Shown: positions 17,519 through 26,335 of the stretch, piece by piece | How the letters are laid out: each line of letters starts with the position of its first letter | Numbering within the stretch: position 1 is the first letter of the stretch | DNA from: an uncultured Acetatifactor sp. | GTDB lineage: Bacteria > Bacillota > Clostridia > Lachnospirales > Lachnospiraceae | Direction: 5' to 3' | DNA length: 40,673 bases | Assembly: GCA_947586055.1 (NCBI GenBank) | Contig: CANPXL010000025.1 | Location: 1-40,673, forward strand | Translations under genes and position numbers: made by a program | Notes under the pieces: model-generated | Seen by the model: only the letters and a program-made list of their open reading frames with translations | What the model was told of the DNA's origin: nothing | Database searches by the model: none

Positions 17519-18898
17519 TCAGAAGACGCGTTCCATTACCTCCTGCACGGAGCGGACGCCCACGATCTCGATTCCGCTGTTCTTTTGACAGTCGCCGGCG
17601 CATACCTGCGGAACGATCAATGTCTGAAAGCCCAGTTTTTCCGCCTCCGCAACGCGCTGTCTGGCCTGACTTACGGCCCGTACCTCTCCGCTGAGTCCCA
17701 CTTCGCCAAATGCCGCCAGCCGGGGATTCAGCGCCCGGTTCTTAAAACTGGAGACCACCGCCAGAACAATGCCCAGATCCACAGCCGGCTCCTGAATCTT
17801 CATGCCGCCCGTAATGTTCACATAAGCATCGCAGGAAGCAAGCTGCAGCCCCGATCGCTTTTCCAGCACAGCCATCAGGAGATTTACGCGGTTAAAATCC
17901 GTTCCCGTCGTCTGCCTTCTGGGAATCCCGAAATTGCTGTGACAGACCAGCGCCTGAATCTCGACCAGCAGTGGCCTTGTCCCTTCCATCGTACAGGCCA
18001 CCACCGAGCCGCTGGCGTTCTCCGGCCTTCCGTTCAGCATGTACTCCGACGCGTTCTGCACCTCGGTCAGTCCCTGTTCCCGCATTTCAAACACGCCGAT
18101 CTCATTGGTGGAGCCGAACCGGTTCTTCACTCCCCGCAGAATCCGATAGGAAGCATGCCGGTCGCCTTCAAAGTACAGAACCGCGTCCACCATATGTTCC
18201 AGCACCCTGGGCCCCGCCACCGTTCCTTCCTTTGTCACATGGCCGACGATAAAGACCGATACGTCAAGTCCCTTGGCCAGCTGCATCAGGACGCCCGTGG
18301 TCTCTCTGACCTGAGACACACTGCCCGGAGCCGCGGAAACATTCTCGCAGTACATGGTCTGGATGGAGTCAATCACCACCGTCTGCGGCTTCTGCGCCCG
18401 GATCACTTCCGCGATTTTGTCCAGATTCGTCTCGCACAGCAGCAGCATCCGGTCCGTAAAATGACCGATCCGGTCAGCTCTCATTTTAATCTGCGCCGGC
18501 GATTCCTCGCCGGAAATGTACAGGATCTTCTGCGTGCCCTCGGAAAGGTTGCGGCACACCTGCAGAAGCAGGGTTGACTTGCCGATGCCGGGATCTCCTC
18601 CCACCAGAGTCAGCGATCCCCTGACGATCCCTCCGCCCAGCACTCTGTCAAGCTCGCCGATCCCGGTGGAGATCCTGTCTTCGCTCCGGACCGGTATCTC
18701 AGACAGCACGCAGGGCGCCGCCGCGGCAGCGCCTGCGGACCCCTTCCCGGGATTTCCCGTCCCGTAAGGCGCCCTGTTTACGGTCTCTTCCACAAAGCTG
18801 TTCCATTCCCTGCAGCCGGGGCACTGCCCCATCCATTTTGCGGATTCATACCCGCAGTTCTGACAGAAAAAAACGGTAGCTGTCTTTCCTTTTGCCAT
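17519..18898 (-). CDS. radA: DNA repair protein RadA/Sms
   Basis: RecA-related ATPase that helps process recombination intermediates, including branch migration. The 459-residue length is typical. The N-terminal four-Cys zinc finger is C12xxC15 and C26PGC29; the Walker A motif is GGDPGIGKST at residues 100-109; the RadA-specific KNRFG motif appears in RGVKNRFGSTNEIG. The C-terminal domain is Lon-protease-like without protease activity (NITGGMKIQEPAVDLGIVLA). The start at 18898 has GAGG close upstream, and the gene follows the 137-residue 'endosialidase' gene by only 4 bases, so the two are translated from one mRNA. Confidence 0.97.
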   Translation of the reverse strand: MAKGKTATVFFCQNCGYESAKWMGQCPGCREWNSFVEETVNRAPYGTGNPGKGSAGAAAAAPCVLSEIPVRSEDRISTGIGELDRVLGGGIVRGSLTLVGGDPGIGKSTLLLQVCRNLSEGTQKILYISGEESPAQIKMRADRIGHFTDRMLLLCETNLDKIAEVIRAQKPQTVVIDSIQTMYCENVSAAPGSVSQVRETTGVLMQLAKGLDVSVFIVGHVTKEGTVAGPRVLEHMVDAVLYFEGDRHASYRILRGVKNRFGSTNEIGVFEMREQGLTEVQNASEYMLNGRPENASGSVVACTMEGTRPLLVEIQALVCHSNFGIPRRQTTGTDFNRVNLLMAVLEKRSGLQLASCDAYVNITGGMKIQEPAVDLGIVLAVVSSFKNRALNPRLAAFGEVGLSGEVRAVSQARQRVAEAEKLGFQTLIVPQVCAGDCQKNSGIEIVGVRSVQEVMERVF

Positions 18899-18902
18899 TT
18901 CC

Positions 18903-19316
18903 TCAGACCTGCTCCACTTTCACGGATACTTCGCCGGCAGCTTCCAGTTCCACGCTCAGGGAAAGCTTTCCGCCCAATCCGGTTTTCATGGTTCCGACGC
19001 TCTTTCCGTCAATGAACACCTCGTACTCCGTATCGTCCGTAAGACCCACGGTGATCTGAGCGTCTTCCCCGCCTTCCACAATAAACTCCACGCCGTTTTC
19101 TTTTTCCGCAAACCGAATGACGCTGGTGCCCGGTACGGATTCGTACAGAAACAACCCGTTTTTCTCCAGCTTCGTGATCTCCCGGCAGGTTTTGACCTTC
19201 AGCAGATCGCCGGCGTGCTCAAAGTCCTCCAGCTTCGCCTTCTTCTCCAACAAATGATTTCCAAAGCTGATCGTGCCGTCCGCCTCGCCGCGGAGCAGTT
19301 CCTTCACAACTGCCAT
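18903..19316 (-). CDS. Small beta-rich protein of the 'endosialidase'-named family
   Basis: Encodes 137 residues, rich in short beta strands (TDDTEYEVFIDGKSVGTM, LGGKLSLSVELEAAGEVSV). Proteins of this size and sequence in Lachnospiraceae are, from memory, often labelled endosialidase in databases. Nothing in the sequence supports sialidase catalysis: no Asp-box or viral endosialidase signature is seen, so I treat the name as a label only. No signal peptide, so it is presumably cytoplasmic. The start at 19316 has AGGAGG nine bases upstream. It is the first gene of a two-gene operon with radA behind the promoter at 19370-19398. Confidence 0.75.
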   Translation of the reverse strand: MAVVKELLRGEADGTISFGNHLLEKKAKLEDFEHAGDLLKVKTCREITKLEKNGLFLYESVPGTSVIRFAEKENGVEFIVEGGEDAQITVGLTDDTEYEVFIDGKSVGTMKTGLGGKLSLSVELEAAGEVSVKVEQV

Positions 19317-19339
19317 GTGTATTTTCCTCCTCTTCTTTT

Positions 19340-19363
19340 GTAGCCGGAGTCCGTCCAGGCTAC
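19340..19363 (-). other. Leader hairpin
   Basis: GTAGCC-T-GGA...TCC-GGCTAC forms a 9-bp stem with one bulged base in the 5' leader of the gene at 18903-19316, just downstream of its -10 and upstream of the ribosome binding site. It could stabilise the mRNA. No T-run follows. Confidence 0.4.
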
Positions 19364-19369
19364 GCTCTC

Positions 19370-19398
19370 ATTATAACAGGAATCGGACCGCCGCGCAA
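19370..19398 (-). promoter_or_regulatory. Promoter of the 18903 gene-radA operon
   Basis: Minus strand TTGCGC (19398-19393), 17-base spacer, TATAAT (19375-19370). The sequence CCTGTTATAAT at the -10 matches 11 bases of the gntR-clpC promoter including half of its inverted repeat. Confidence 0.7.
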
Positions 19399-19434
19399 GC
19401 GGCCGCGGAAAGACGCCGCTTCCCGCAGGGGACG

Positions 19435-21873
19435 TCACTTTACCGTAAACGTCACCTTTCCGTTCTTAAATCCCGCCGCCACCGTATCTCCCGGCTGAAT
19501 CTTCTTCTGCAGGATTTCCTCCGCCAGCGCGTCCTCCACAACGGACTGTATGGCCCGCTTTAACGGTCTCGCCCCCATCTTTTTGTCCGCGTACTTTTCC
19601 ACCAGATGCTCCCGCAGGGAAGGGGTCATCGACAGTTTAATTCCCATCTGCGCCTCGCACCGCCGGTAAAGGTCGGAAGCGAGCAGATTCACAATGGCCT
19701 TCATGTTCTCATCCGTCAACTGATGGAATACGATGATCTCGTCGATCCTGTTGACAAACTCCGGCTTAAAGCTCTTTTTTACCTCTTCCATGACGCCGGC
19801 TTTCATCTTCTCATAGTCCCGCTTTGTGTCGCTGCCCGTGGAAAATCCAAGGTTTTTGGGATCCACGATCCGCTGGGCTCCGGCGTTGGACGTCATGATC
19901 AGAACGGTGTTCTTAAAGCTGACCTTCCGGCCCTTGGAATCCGTGATATGGCCGTCGTCCAATACCTGCAGCAGGATGTTGAACACGTCCGGATGGGCTT
20001 TCTCAATCTCGTCAAACAGCACCACGGAATAGGGATTGCGCCGCACCTTTTCGCTGAGCTGTCCTCCCTCTTCAAATCCCACATAGCCGGGCGGGGAACC
20101 GATCATCTTGGACACCGAATGACCTTCCATGTACTCCGACATGTCTACCCGGATGATAGCGTCCTCCGAGCCGAACATCGCTTCCGCCAGCGCCTTGGAA
20201 AGCTCCGTCTTTCCCACGCCGGTGGGACCCAGAAACAGGAAAGAACCGATGGGACGCTTCGGATCCTTCAGACCCACCCGGCCCCTCCGCATGGCCTTCG
20301 CCACCGCCGTCACGGCTTCCTCCTGACCGATGACGCGCCTGTGCAGAATGCTTTCCAGCCTGAGCAGACGCTCGCTTTCCTTCTGCGCCAGTTTCTGCAC
20401 CGGAATTTTGGTCCACATCGCCACCACCTCGGCGATCTCGTTCTCACCCACGGTATAGCGCTTGTTTGTCTCCTGACTCTCCAGCCGTTTTACCATGCGC
20501 TGGTATTTTTTCACCAGTTCATCCTGCGCGTGCTTGATCTCCGCCGCCTGCGTAAACGCTTCCATACGGATGGAGCGCTCGATCTGCTGATCCATCTTTT
20601 TGATCTGATCCAAGAGTTCCTTCTGTTTGTCGGGCATATCCATAGCCCGCAGCCTTGCGCTGGCCGCCGCCTCGTCGATCAGATCGATGGCCTTGTCGGG
20701 AAGATTTCTGTCATTGATGTACCGGGCCGAGAGCCTTACCGCCGCTTCCACCGCCTCTTCGGTCACAGTCACCTGATGATGCTCCTCGTATCTGCCCTTA
20801 ATGCCCTCCAGGATCCGGATGGCCTCTTCCTCCGTCGGCTCTTCCACGTTCACAGGCTGAAACCGCCGCTCCAGAGCCGCGTCCTTTTCAATATATTTCC
20901 GGTATTCCGCGATGGTGGTGGCGCCGATCATCTGCAGCTCTCCCCTCGCAAGGGAAGGCTTCAGAATATTGGAAGCGTCAATGGCCCCTTCCGCGCCGCC
21001 GGCCCCGATCAGCGTATGCAGCTCATCCAGAAACAGGATCACATTGCCGTCGTCTATGACCTCCCGGATCACCTTCTTGATGCGTTCCTCGAATTCGCCC
21101 CTGTACTTGCTCCCTGCCACCATTCCGGACAGATCCAGCGTCAGGACGCGCTTATCCTTCACGGTAAAGGGAACCTTCCCCTCCACGATCCGAAGCGCCA
21201 GTCCTTCCACAACCGCGGTCTTTCCCACTCCCGGCTCGCCGATGAGACAGGGATTGTTCTTTGTCCGGCGGCTTAAGATCTGAACCAGCCTGCGGATCTC
21301 GTCTTCCCTGCCGATGACAGGATCAAGCTTTCCCTCCCTCGCAAGCGCCGTCAGATCCCTGCTGTACTGGCCAAGGGTAGTCTGTTTCTGCCGGCCGGCG
21401 GGTCTCCTTCCCAGATCCTCCTTATACAGATTGCCATCCTGTCCGATGGCGGTCAGCGTATCCGCGTAGATTTTCTGAACGTTGACGCCTAAGGTGTTCA
21501 GAAGGCGCACGGCTACATTTTCGCCCTCCCGGATCAGCGCCATCAGGAGATGTTCGGTTCCCGTGGCTTTCTGTCCGAATCTGGCGGCCTGTCTGTGGGC
21601 TTCCTCCAGGACCTTCCGGGCTCTCGGAGAGTACCCTTCCCGTTCCCGCAGGCTTACGCCGCTTTCAAACGCGATCAGTTCCTGAATCATGTCCTGAACC
21701 TGAGCGATATCCACTCCGTTGTCCGTCAGAACCTTATGGGCCACTCCCCCGGGTTCCTTCAGCAATCCCACCAGAATATGTTCGGTTCCCACATATCCCT
21801 GCTTCAGGCTTCTTGCGCATTTTGCCGCAAGATTCAGAGCCTCTCTGGCCCTGTCGGTAAACTGTGACTGCAT
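19435..21873 (-). CDS. clpC: Clp protease ATP-binding subunit ClpC
   Basis: HSP100 unfoldase that feeds substrates to ClpP in stress and quality control. Of about 812 residues, in order: two Clp N repeats ([33 protein letters not shown]), the first AAA module with Walker [14 protein letters not shown] and Walker [17 protein letters not shown], a UVR/coiled-coil middle domain ([19 protein letters not shown]), and the second AAA module with [16 protein letters not shown]. The start at 21873 ([11 protein letters not shown]) has AGGAGGAAGAG upstream; a frame opening at 21921 is spurious. The usual partners ctsR, mcsA and mcsB are absent; instead a GntR regulator ends 44 bases upstream. It is probably co-transcribed with gntR. 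Confidence 0.95.
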   Translation of the reverse strand: MQSQFTDRAREALNLAAKCARSLKQGYVGTEHILVGLLKEPGGVAHKVLTDNGVDIAQVQDMIQELIAFESGVSLREREGYSPRARKVLEEAHRQAARFGQKATGTEHLLMALIREGENVAVRLLNTLGVNVQKIYADTLTAIGQDGNLYKEDLGRRPAGRQKQTTLGQYSRDLTALAREGKLDPVIGREDEIRRLVQILSRRTKNNPCLIGEPGVGKTAVVEGLALRIVEGKVPFTVKDKRVLTLDLSGMVAGSKYRGEFEERIKKVIREVIDDGNVILFLDELHTLIGAGGAEGAIDASNILKPSLARGELQMIGATTIAEYRKYIEKDAALERRFQPVNVEEPTEEEAIRILEGIKGRYEEHHQVTVTEEAVEAAVRLSARYINDRNLPDKAIDLIDEAAASARLRAMDMPDKQKELLDQIKKMDQQIERSIRMEAFTQAAEIKHAQDELVKKYQRMVKRLESQETNKRYTVGENEIAEVVAMWTKIPVQKLAQKESERLLRLESILHRRVIGQEEAVTAVAKAMRRGRVGLKDPKRPIGSFLFLGPTGVGKTELSKALAEAMFGSEDAIIRVDMSEYMEGHSVSKMIGSPPGYVGFEEGGQLSEKVRRNPYSVVLFDEIEKAHPDVFNILLQVLDDGHITDSKGRKVSFKNTVLIMTSNAGAQRIVDPKNLGFSTGSDTKRDYEKMKAGVMEEVKKSFKPEFVNRIDEIIVFHQLTDENMKAIVNLLASDLYRRCEAQMGIKLSMTPSLREHLVEKYADKKMGARPLKRAIQSVVEDALAEEILQKKIQPGDTVAAGFKNGKVTFTVK

Positions 21874-21917
21874 CTCTTCCTCCTGTCCAAAGCGTGCGGG
21901 TATGCCCCGCCGCGCAC

Positions 21918-22286
21918 TCATTGATAATTTTCGTAGATTTCCTCGATTATTTCATGTATTTCTTCTTTGGAAATATTCTTACAGCTGCTCTCGGCCAGAA
22001 TGACCTGAAGCTGCCTGCGAAGATCTTCCAGAGCCTGCATTCTGTCGGCATCCACCGCAATAACGGCCCCCCGCCTGCGGTCCACCTTTACATACCCCTC
22101 CTGTTTCAGGACAGTATACGCCTTGTTCACGGTATGCATGTTAATGCCGATCAGATCTGCCAGCTGACGCACGCTGGGAAGAGAATCTCCTTCCCGGAAC
22201 CGGGAAGTTGCGATCCCCATAATGATCTGGTTGCGTAGCTGCAGATATATTGCCTCATCACTGTTAAAATCAATTTCGATGATCAT
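21918..22286 (-). CDS. GntR family regulator, YtrA-type
   Basis: Encodes 122 residues: an N-terminal winged helix-turn-helix (IYLQLRNQIIMGIA, LPSVRQLADLIGINMHTVNKAYTVLKQEGYV) followed by a very short C-terminal helical part (ALEDLRRQLQVILAES). This short form is typical of the YtrA subfamily, which usually represses its own operon, often with ABC transporters. Here the downstream gene is clpC. The start at 22286 has GAGAGGAAG upstream; ATG 22298 is less likely. A perfect inverted repeat at 22326-22348 overlaps its promoter -10, strongly suggesting autoregulation. Confidence 0.9.
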   Translation of the reverse strand: MIIEIDFNSDEAIYLQLRNQIIMGIATSRFREGDSLPSVRQLADLIGINMHTVNKAYTVLKQEGYVKVDRRRGAVIAVDADRMQALEDLRRQLQVILAESSCKNISKEEIHEIIEEIYENYQ

Positions 22287-22325
22287 ACTTCCTCTCATTC
22301 TGCCGTAGGTCTTTGACCATTCCTG

Positions 22326-22365
22326 CTGTTATATCCATATTATAACAGGTATCTGCCCCTGTCAA
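22326..22365 (-). promoter_or_regulatory. gntR-clpC promoter with overlapping operator
   Basis: Minus strand: TTGACA at 22365-22360, TATAAT at 22344-22339 (spacer 15; TAATAT two bases on would give 17). The perfect inverted repeat CTGTTATA-ATATGGA-TATAACAG (22348-22326) covers the -10 and the start-site region, as expected for a repressor site of the adjacent GntR protein. Confidence 0.8.
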
Positions 22366-22368
22366 CCG

Positions 22369-22409
22369 AAAAAGGGAGAGGTTACCCGTTTAAGCGTATC
22401 CTCTCCCCT
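22369..22409 (-). terminator. Intrinsic terminator after the SH3 protein gene
   Basis: Minus strand: GGGAGAGG (22407-22400) pairs with CCTCTCCC (22381-22374) and is followed by TTTTT (22373-22369). It lies 22 bases after the stop at 22432, immediately upstream of the gntR promoter, and would end the purE operon transcript. Confidence 0.9.
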
Positions 22410-22431
22410 TCCTCTTTATTCCGTTCCCAAC

Positions 22432-23913
22432 CTATTTTTCCTCTTCCCCATCGTAATTGAGGAACTCAAACTCAAATTCATCTTCATCCGCCATAAAATT
22501 TTTCGGCTGTGTTTTTACAGGTCCCTGGCTCTGAGGTCCCGCAGGACGCTGGCCCTGGGGCGCTCCCGCCGGGCGCTGACCCTGAGGCGTTCCCACCGGA
22601 CGCTGACTCTGTGGCGCTCCTGCTGGGCGCTGACCCTGAGGCGTTCCCGCCGGGCGCTGGCCCTGGGGCGCTCCTGCCGGGCGCTGACCCTGAGACATTC
22701 CCGCTGGACGCTGGCCCTGGGGCGCTCCCGCCGGACGCTGACCCTGGGGCGTTCCCGCCGGGCGCTGGCTCTGAGACGTTCCCGCCGGGCGCTGGCCCTG
22801 AGGTCTCTGGGCTCCTCCCCTTTTATCCGCGTCCGTTCTCTGCATGGGCCGTCCGCTCCCGGACTGTGCGCTTCTCCTGCGCAGCGTTTCATTTTCCACC
22901 GCATTAAAGTAAGCGGAATCCATCATATCCCTGAGTTTATAGATCAGATAACCGATCGCTCCCGCCGCGGCGATCAGAAGAAATACCAGAATAACAATCA
23001 CAATCTTCTGGGACTTCACTCTCTTCTGCGTATTTGTCAGATCTCCCACCGAATCATTTAAACGCAGCAGCGCCTGAATATCATAAGCCGCGTTTTCCGG
23101 CGTGCGCACATACCATTTTCCATCCTGCTCGTACGTATCATACGCCTTCGTTTCCTCCGGCTGTTCCGATGTCACCGGCGTTTCCGGCGTCTCCACCGGA
23201 TCCTCATCTGTACCGGGGTTCTCCGCCGGATCCGTATAAGGCGTCACCTCCCCGGACAGGGTGATGCAGTCTTCCCTGATAAATCCCGTCTTTTCCACAT
23301 TGTTGTCAAGGAACGTCACCTGATACCATGTTTTCCCGTCATTGTCCAGACTTGCCGCCTGCCCGGTCACGGTCAGCGCAAGACCGCTTTTTGCAAAAAT
23401 GATGATCTCGCCGTCGGTAGACGCGTTGCTGCGGATCCGGCTGTTATCCTTCGCCACAGTGGCGCTGACAGGATTGACCTGACTCACCTGTGCCGCCGGC
23501 AGGTTCGTGCCGCCGGGCGTAGTCTGCGGCGTCTCCGACGCCTGAGGTTTCAGCGTGACCGCAGGCGGCGTGGAGCCGTCCGTGATCTGCAGCAGATCCC
23601 CACGGATGTACCCCACCGTGTCGGCATCCGCCCAGACCTCATACCAGGTGTAACCGTCGCTGCCCTGTACCTGACCGTTGACCGTTATGACCGTATCCTG
23701 CGGATAGCTTGTCACAACGCTCGCGCTGGTGCTTGCGGAACTGCGCACCTTTGCGCCGCCGTTGGAAATAATCTTCGCCGCGCTTTCCGCATGGCCCACC
23801 AGTGAAAAACATCCCCAGACCAGCATCATGCACAACGCAAACCCGGCCGTAAGCGCCGCCCTGCAAAGCAACTTTCCTGAACGTAACTCTTGCAACTCTT
23901 TGGTCTTTTTCAT
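22432..23913 (-). CDS. Membrane-anchored SH3-domain protein with QGQRPAG repeats
   Basis: Encodes 493 residues. An N-terminal signal peptide (LTAGFALCMMLVWGCFSLV, residues about 20-38) is followed by two bacterial SH3 domains (GGAKVRSSASTSASVV near residue 48; NSRIRSNASTDGEIIIF near residue 156), an acidic P/E/T-rich linker, a membrane helix (IVIVILVFLLIAAAGAIGYL near residue 300), then a basic stretch and ten 9-residue repeats of the type QGQRPAGAP (residues about 372-461), ending with an acidic tail DEDEFEFEF. The SH3 domains are likely outside, facing peptidoglycan, and the repeats inside the cell. AAGGAAG precedes the start. It follows the zinc-ribbon/HTH gene by 29 bases and may be the last gene of the purE operon. 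Confidence 0.85.
   Translation of the reverse strand: MKKTKELQELRSGKLLCRAALTAGFALCMMLVWGCFSLVGHAESAAKIISNGGAKVRSSASTSASVVTSYPQDTVITVNGQVQGSDGYTWYEVWADADTVGYIRGDLLQITDGSTPPAVTLKPQASETPQTTPGGTNLPAAQVSQVNPVSATVAKDNSRIRSNASTDGEIIIFAKSGLALTVTGQAASLDNDGKTWYQVTFLDNNVEKTGFIREDCITLSGEVTPYTDPAENPGTDEDPVETPETPVTSEQPEETKAYDTYEQDGKWYVRTPENAAYDIQALLRLNDSVGDLTNTQKRVKSQKIVIVILVFLLIAAAGAIGYLIYKLRDMMDSAYFNAVENETLRRRSAQSGSGRPMQRTDADKRGGAQRPQGQRPAGTSQSQRPAGTPQGQRPAGAPQGQRPAGMSQGQRPAGAPQGQRPAGTPQGQRPAGAPQSQRPVGTPQGQRPAGAPQGQRPAGPQSQGPVKTQPKNFMADEDEFEFEFLNYDGEEEK
22531..22800 (-). repeat. Ten 27-bp tandem repeats inside the SH3 protein gene
   Basis: In-frame copies encode QGQRPAGAP with S, T, M or V substitutions. 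The 27-base period keeps the reading frame, so copy-number change would only lengthen or shorten the cytoplasmic tail. Confidence 0.85.
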
Positions 23914-23942
23914 ACCTTCTTCCTTTCTCTCCCGCCTGCGCG

Positions 23943-24398
23943 TCAGCTCCGCGTAAAACGCTTATGTCCCTCGTCGCCCTTCTGTCCGAGGCTGAACCCG
24001 TGCAGTCCCTTCTGGTGTTTCTCTCTTTCTCTGGCTTCCATGTTGCGATGCATTTTTGTCTCACATTCCGGACAGAATCTGCCGGAACGGATCGGCCTGT
24101 TGCACAGATCACAGTGCAGAAACATTCTGGAGCCTTCCGCCACCTCAAGCCTTCCCTCTCTGAGAAGACGGCGGATCGTCTTCTGGGACACCCCGATGCT
24201 GGCCTCGATCTCGGCCGCAGTGGCGCCCTTGTGTTCCTCAATATAGGCGCGCACCTTGCCGTAATCGTCATACGCCAGTTCTCCGCAGTCCTCGCACCGA
24301 TACTCGCCCAGTCCCTTAAAAATCATCACCCCGCCGCATTTTGCACAGACGCGGGGAATATTGTATGTCTCCGGTTGCAACAGCCGTTCAATATCCAT
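23943..24398 (-). CDS. Zinc-ribbon and helix-turn-helix protein, YvyF-like
   Basis: About 151 residues: an N-terminal zinc ribbon (CAKCGGVMIFKGLGEYRCEDC), a central helix-turn-helix (GATAAEIEASIGVSQKTIRRLLREGRLEV), then a second CxxC...CxxC knuckle (CDLCNRPIRSGRFCPEC) and a basic tail. The layout resembles YvyF/flagellar-operon regulatory proteins, but no flagellar gene is in the window, so the role here is unknown. ATG 24398 is chosen; GTG 24410 is possible, but the AAGGTG site lies right against it. It is 30 bases after purD and 29 bases before the SH3 gene, so it is probably transcribed with both. Confidence 0.75.
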   Translation of the reverse strand: MDIERLLQPETYNIPRVCAKCGGVMIFKGLGEYRCEDCGELAYDDYGKVRAYIEEHKGATAAEIEASIGVSQKTIRRLLREGRLEVAEGSRMFLHCDLCNRPIRSGRFCPECETKMHRNMEAREREKHQKGLHGFSLGQKGDEGHKRFTRS

Positions 24399-24428
24399 AG
24401 AATCGGTCACACCTTTCTGTCTTCCTTT

Positions 24429-25706
24429 TTATGTCTCGTCGATAGCTTTTCCAATGTCGTGCCGCATATATTTGTTCTCAAACGCGACCCACTCCGCCGC
24501 CTCGTAAGCCTTTGCCCTGGCCTCCTTCAGAGTCGCCCCCTTCGCGGTAACGCCGAGAACCCTGCCGCCGTTTGTGACGACGCGCCCCTTTTCATCAAAT
24601 CTGGTCCCCGCATGAAAACAGTAATAGTCGTCCTTCCCTTCAAACTTTTCGAGCCCCGTGATCTCAAAGCCCTTCTGATAGGAAACGGGATACCCGTCAC
24701 TTGCCAGAACAACGCAGACCGCCGCATTGTCCTCAAACTGCAGGTCTACCTGATCGAGGGTACCGTCGATGCAGGCGTCTACCACATCCATGATGTCGTT
24801 CTTCATCCTGCAAAGCACCACCTGCGCTTCCGGATCCCCGAACCGCGCGTTGTACTCCAGAACTTTCGGCCCCTCCGGCGTCAGCATCAGGCCGAAAAAG
24901 ATAACGCCCTTAAACTCTCTTCCTTCGGCGGCCATGGCGTCGACGGTGGGCTGATAGATATGCTTCCTGCAGAAATCATCCACTTCCGCGGTATAAAAGG
25001 GACTGGGAGAAAAATTCCCCATGCCGCCGGTATTTAATCCCTGATCGCCGTCCTTCGCCCGCTTGTGATCCTGAGCGGAAGTCATGGGCTTCACCGTCTT
25101 TCCGTCCACAAATGCCAGCACGGACACCTCCCGGCCCGTCAAAAACTCTTCGATCACCATCCGGTTGCCCGCATCCCCGAAATGTTTATCCATCATGATC
25201 TCTCTGACGCCGGCCTTCGCCTCCTCCGGCGTGTTGCAGATCAGCACGCCCTTTCCCAGCGCAAGACCGTCCGCCTTCAGCACAATCGGCATTTTCGCCG
25301 TCTCCAGATAAGCCAGAGCCTTCTGAGGATCGTCGAACGTCTCATACGCCGCCGTAGGAATGTTGTATTTTTTCATCAGGTCCTTTGAGAAGGCCTTGCT
25401 TCCCTCCAGAACCGCCGCCTTCTGATCCGGGCCGAATACCCGAAAGCCCGCCGCCTTCAGCTGATCCGTCAGTCCTCCCACCAGTGGATCGTCCGGCGCG
25501 ACGAATACCAGATCCACCGCCTTTTCTCCGGCATAGGCTATGATCTTCTCAAACTCCATGACGCCGATGGACGGCTCGCATTCCGCGATCTGTGCTATCC
25601 CCGCGTTTCCGGGCACACAGTAAATCTTTTCCACCCGCCTGCTCTTCTTCATGCTTACCGCGATGGCGTGTTCTCTCCCGCCGCCGCCTACGATCAATAC
25701 CTTCAT
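24429..25706 (-). CDS. purD: Phosphoribosylamine-glycine ligase
   Basis: Second step of purine synthesis: phosphoribosylamine, glycine and ATP give GAR. The 425-residue length is typical. N-terminal MKVLIVGGGGREHAIA, the ATP-grasp region (PIVLKADGLALGKGVLIC; VIEEFLTGREVSVLAFVDG) and the conserved HKRAKDGDQGLNTGGMG and EYNARFGDPEAQ blocks are all present. The start overlaps the purN stop by 4 bases and is preceded by GAGGAAGC. Last of the four pur genes in the purE-purM-purN-purD order. Confidence 0.98.
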   Translation of the reverse strand: MKVLIVGGGGREHAIAVSMKKSRRVEKIYCVPGNAGIAQIAECEPSIGVMEFEKIIAYAGEKAVDLVFVAPDDPLVGGLTDQLKAAGFRVFGPDQKAAVLEGSKAFSKDLMKKYNIPTAAYETFDDPQKALAYLETAKMPIVLKADGLALGKGVLICNTPEEAKAGVREIMMDKHFGDAGNRMVIEEFLTGREVSVLAFVDGKTVKPMTSAQDHKRAKDGDQGLNTGGMGNFSPSPFYTAEVDDFCRKHIYQPTVDAMAAEGREFKGVIFFGLMLTPEGPKVLEYNARFGDPEAQVVLCRMKNDIMDVVDACIDGTLDQVDLQFEDNAAVCVVLASDGYPVSYQKGFEITGLEKFEGKDDYYCFHAGTRFDEKGRVVTNGGRVLGVTAKGATLKEARAKAYEAAEWVAFENKYMRHDIGKAIDET

Positions 25707-26335
25707 GCTTCCTCTTTCCGCCTTACCCTTCCGTTCTCTATTGTCAGCCTGTTGTTTGCAATATCGTCAATCGCCTGCGGCAGAAGGATCCATTCCGCCT
25801 GCTCCATCACTCTTCTCTGAAGCGTTTCGGGGGTATCGTCCTCCCTGACCTCCACCGCTTTCTGGGCGATGATGGGGCCCTCGTCCATCCCTTCGTTTAC
25901 AAAGTGAACCGTGGCGCCCGTAATCTTCACGCCCCGCTCAAGAACCTTCTCATGCACCTTCAGCCCATAATAACCGACGCCGCAGAAAGAAGGGATCAGG
26001 GACGGATGGATATTCACAATACGGCCGGCGAACTTCGCCACCATCTCTTCCGGGATCCTCACAAGAAAACCTGCCAGCACGATCAGATCCGGCGCAAGCT
26101 CGCACATTTTTTCCGTAAAGGCCGCGTTAAAGGCCGCCCTGTCCGGATACGACCCGGGGTTTATGACAATCCCGGGAATCCCGTGCTTTTCCGCCCTTTC
26201 CAGCGCTTTGGCGCCGGGATTGTTTCCGATCACGGCCGCAATCTGCGTATTGGTGATCCTGCCGCTGTCAATGGCATCCAGAACAGCCTGCAGATTCGTT
26301 CCGCCTCCCGACACACACACTACCGTTTTCAGCAT
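25703..26335 (-). CDS. purN: Phosphoribosylglycinamide formyltransferase
   Basis: Third step of purine synthesis: transfer of a formyl group from 10-formyltetrahydrofolate to GAR. At about 210 residues it has the expected N-terminal VCVSGGGTNLQAVLDA, the folate and catalytic region LAGFLVRIPEEMV, NIHPSLIPSF (catalytic Asn and His) and HFVNEGMDEGPII with the catalytic Asp. The start at 26335 lies inside the end of purM (7-base overlap), with GGAAG eight bases upstream; the frame opening at 26380 is not the start. The stop overlaps the purD start by 4 bases. Translation of the three genes is probably coupled. Confidence 0.97.
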   Translation of the reverse strand: MLKTVVCVSGGGTNLQAVLDAIDSGRITNTQIAAVIGNNPGAKALERAEKHGIPGIVINPGSYPDRAAFNAAFTEKMCELAPDLIVLAGFLVRIPEEMVAKFAGRIVNIHPSLIPSFCGVGYYGLKVHEKVLERGVKITGATVHFVNEGMDEGPIIAQKAVEVREDDTPETLQRRVMEQAEWILLPQAIDDIANNRLTIENGRVRRKEEA

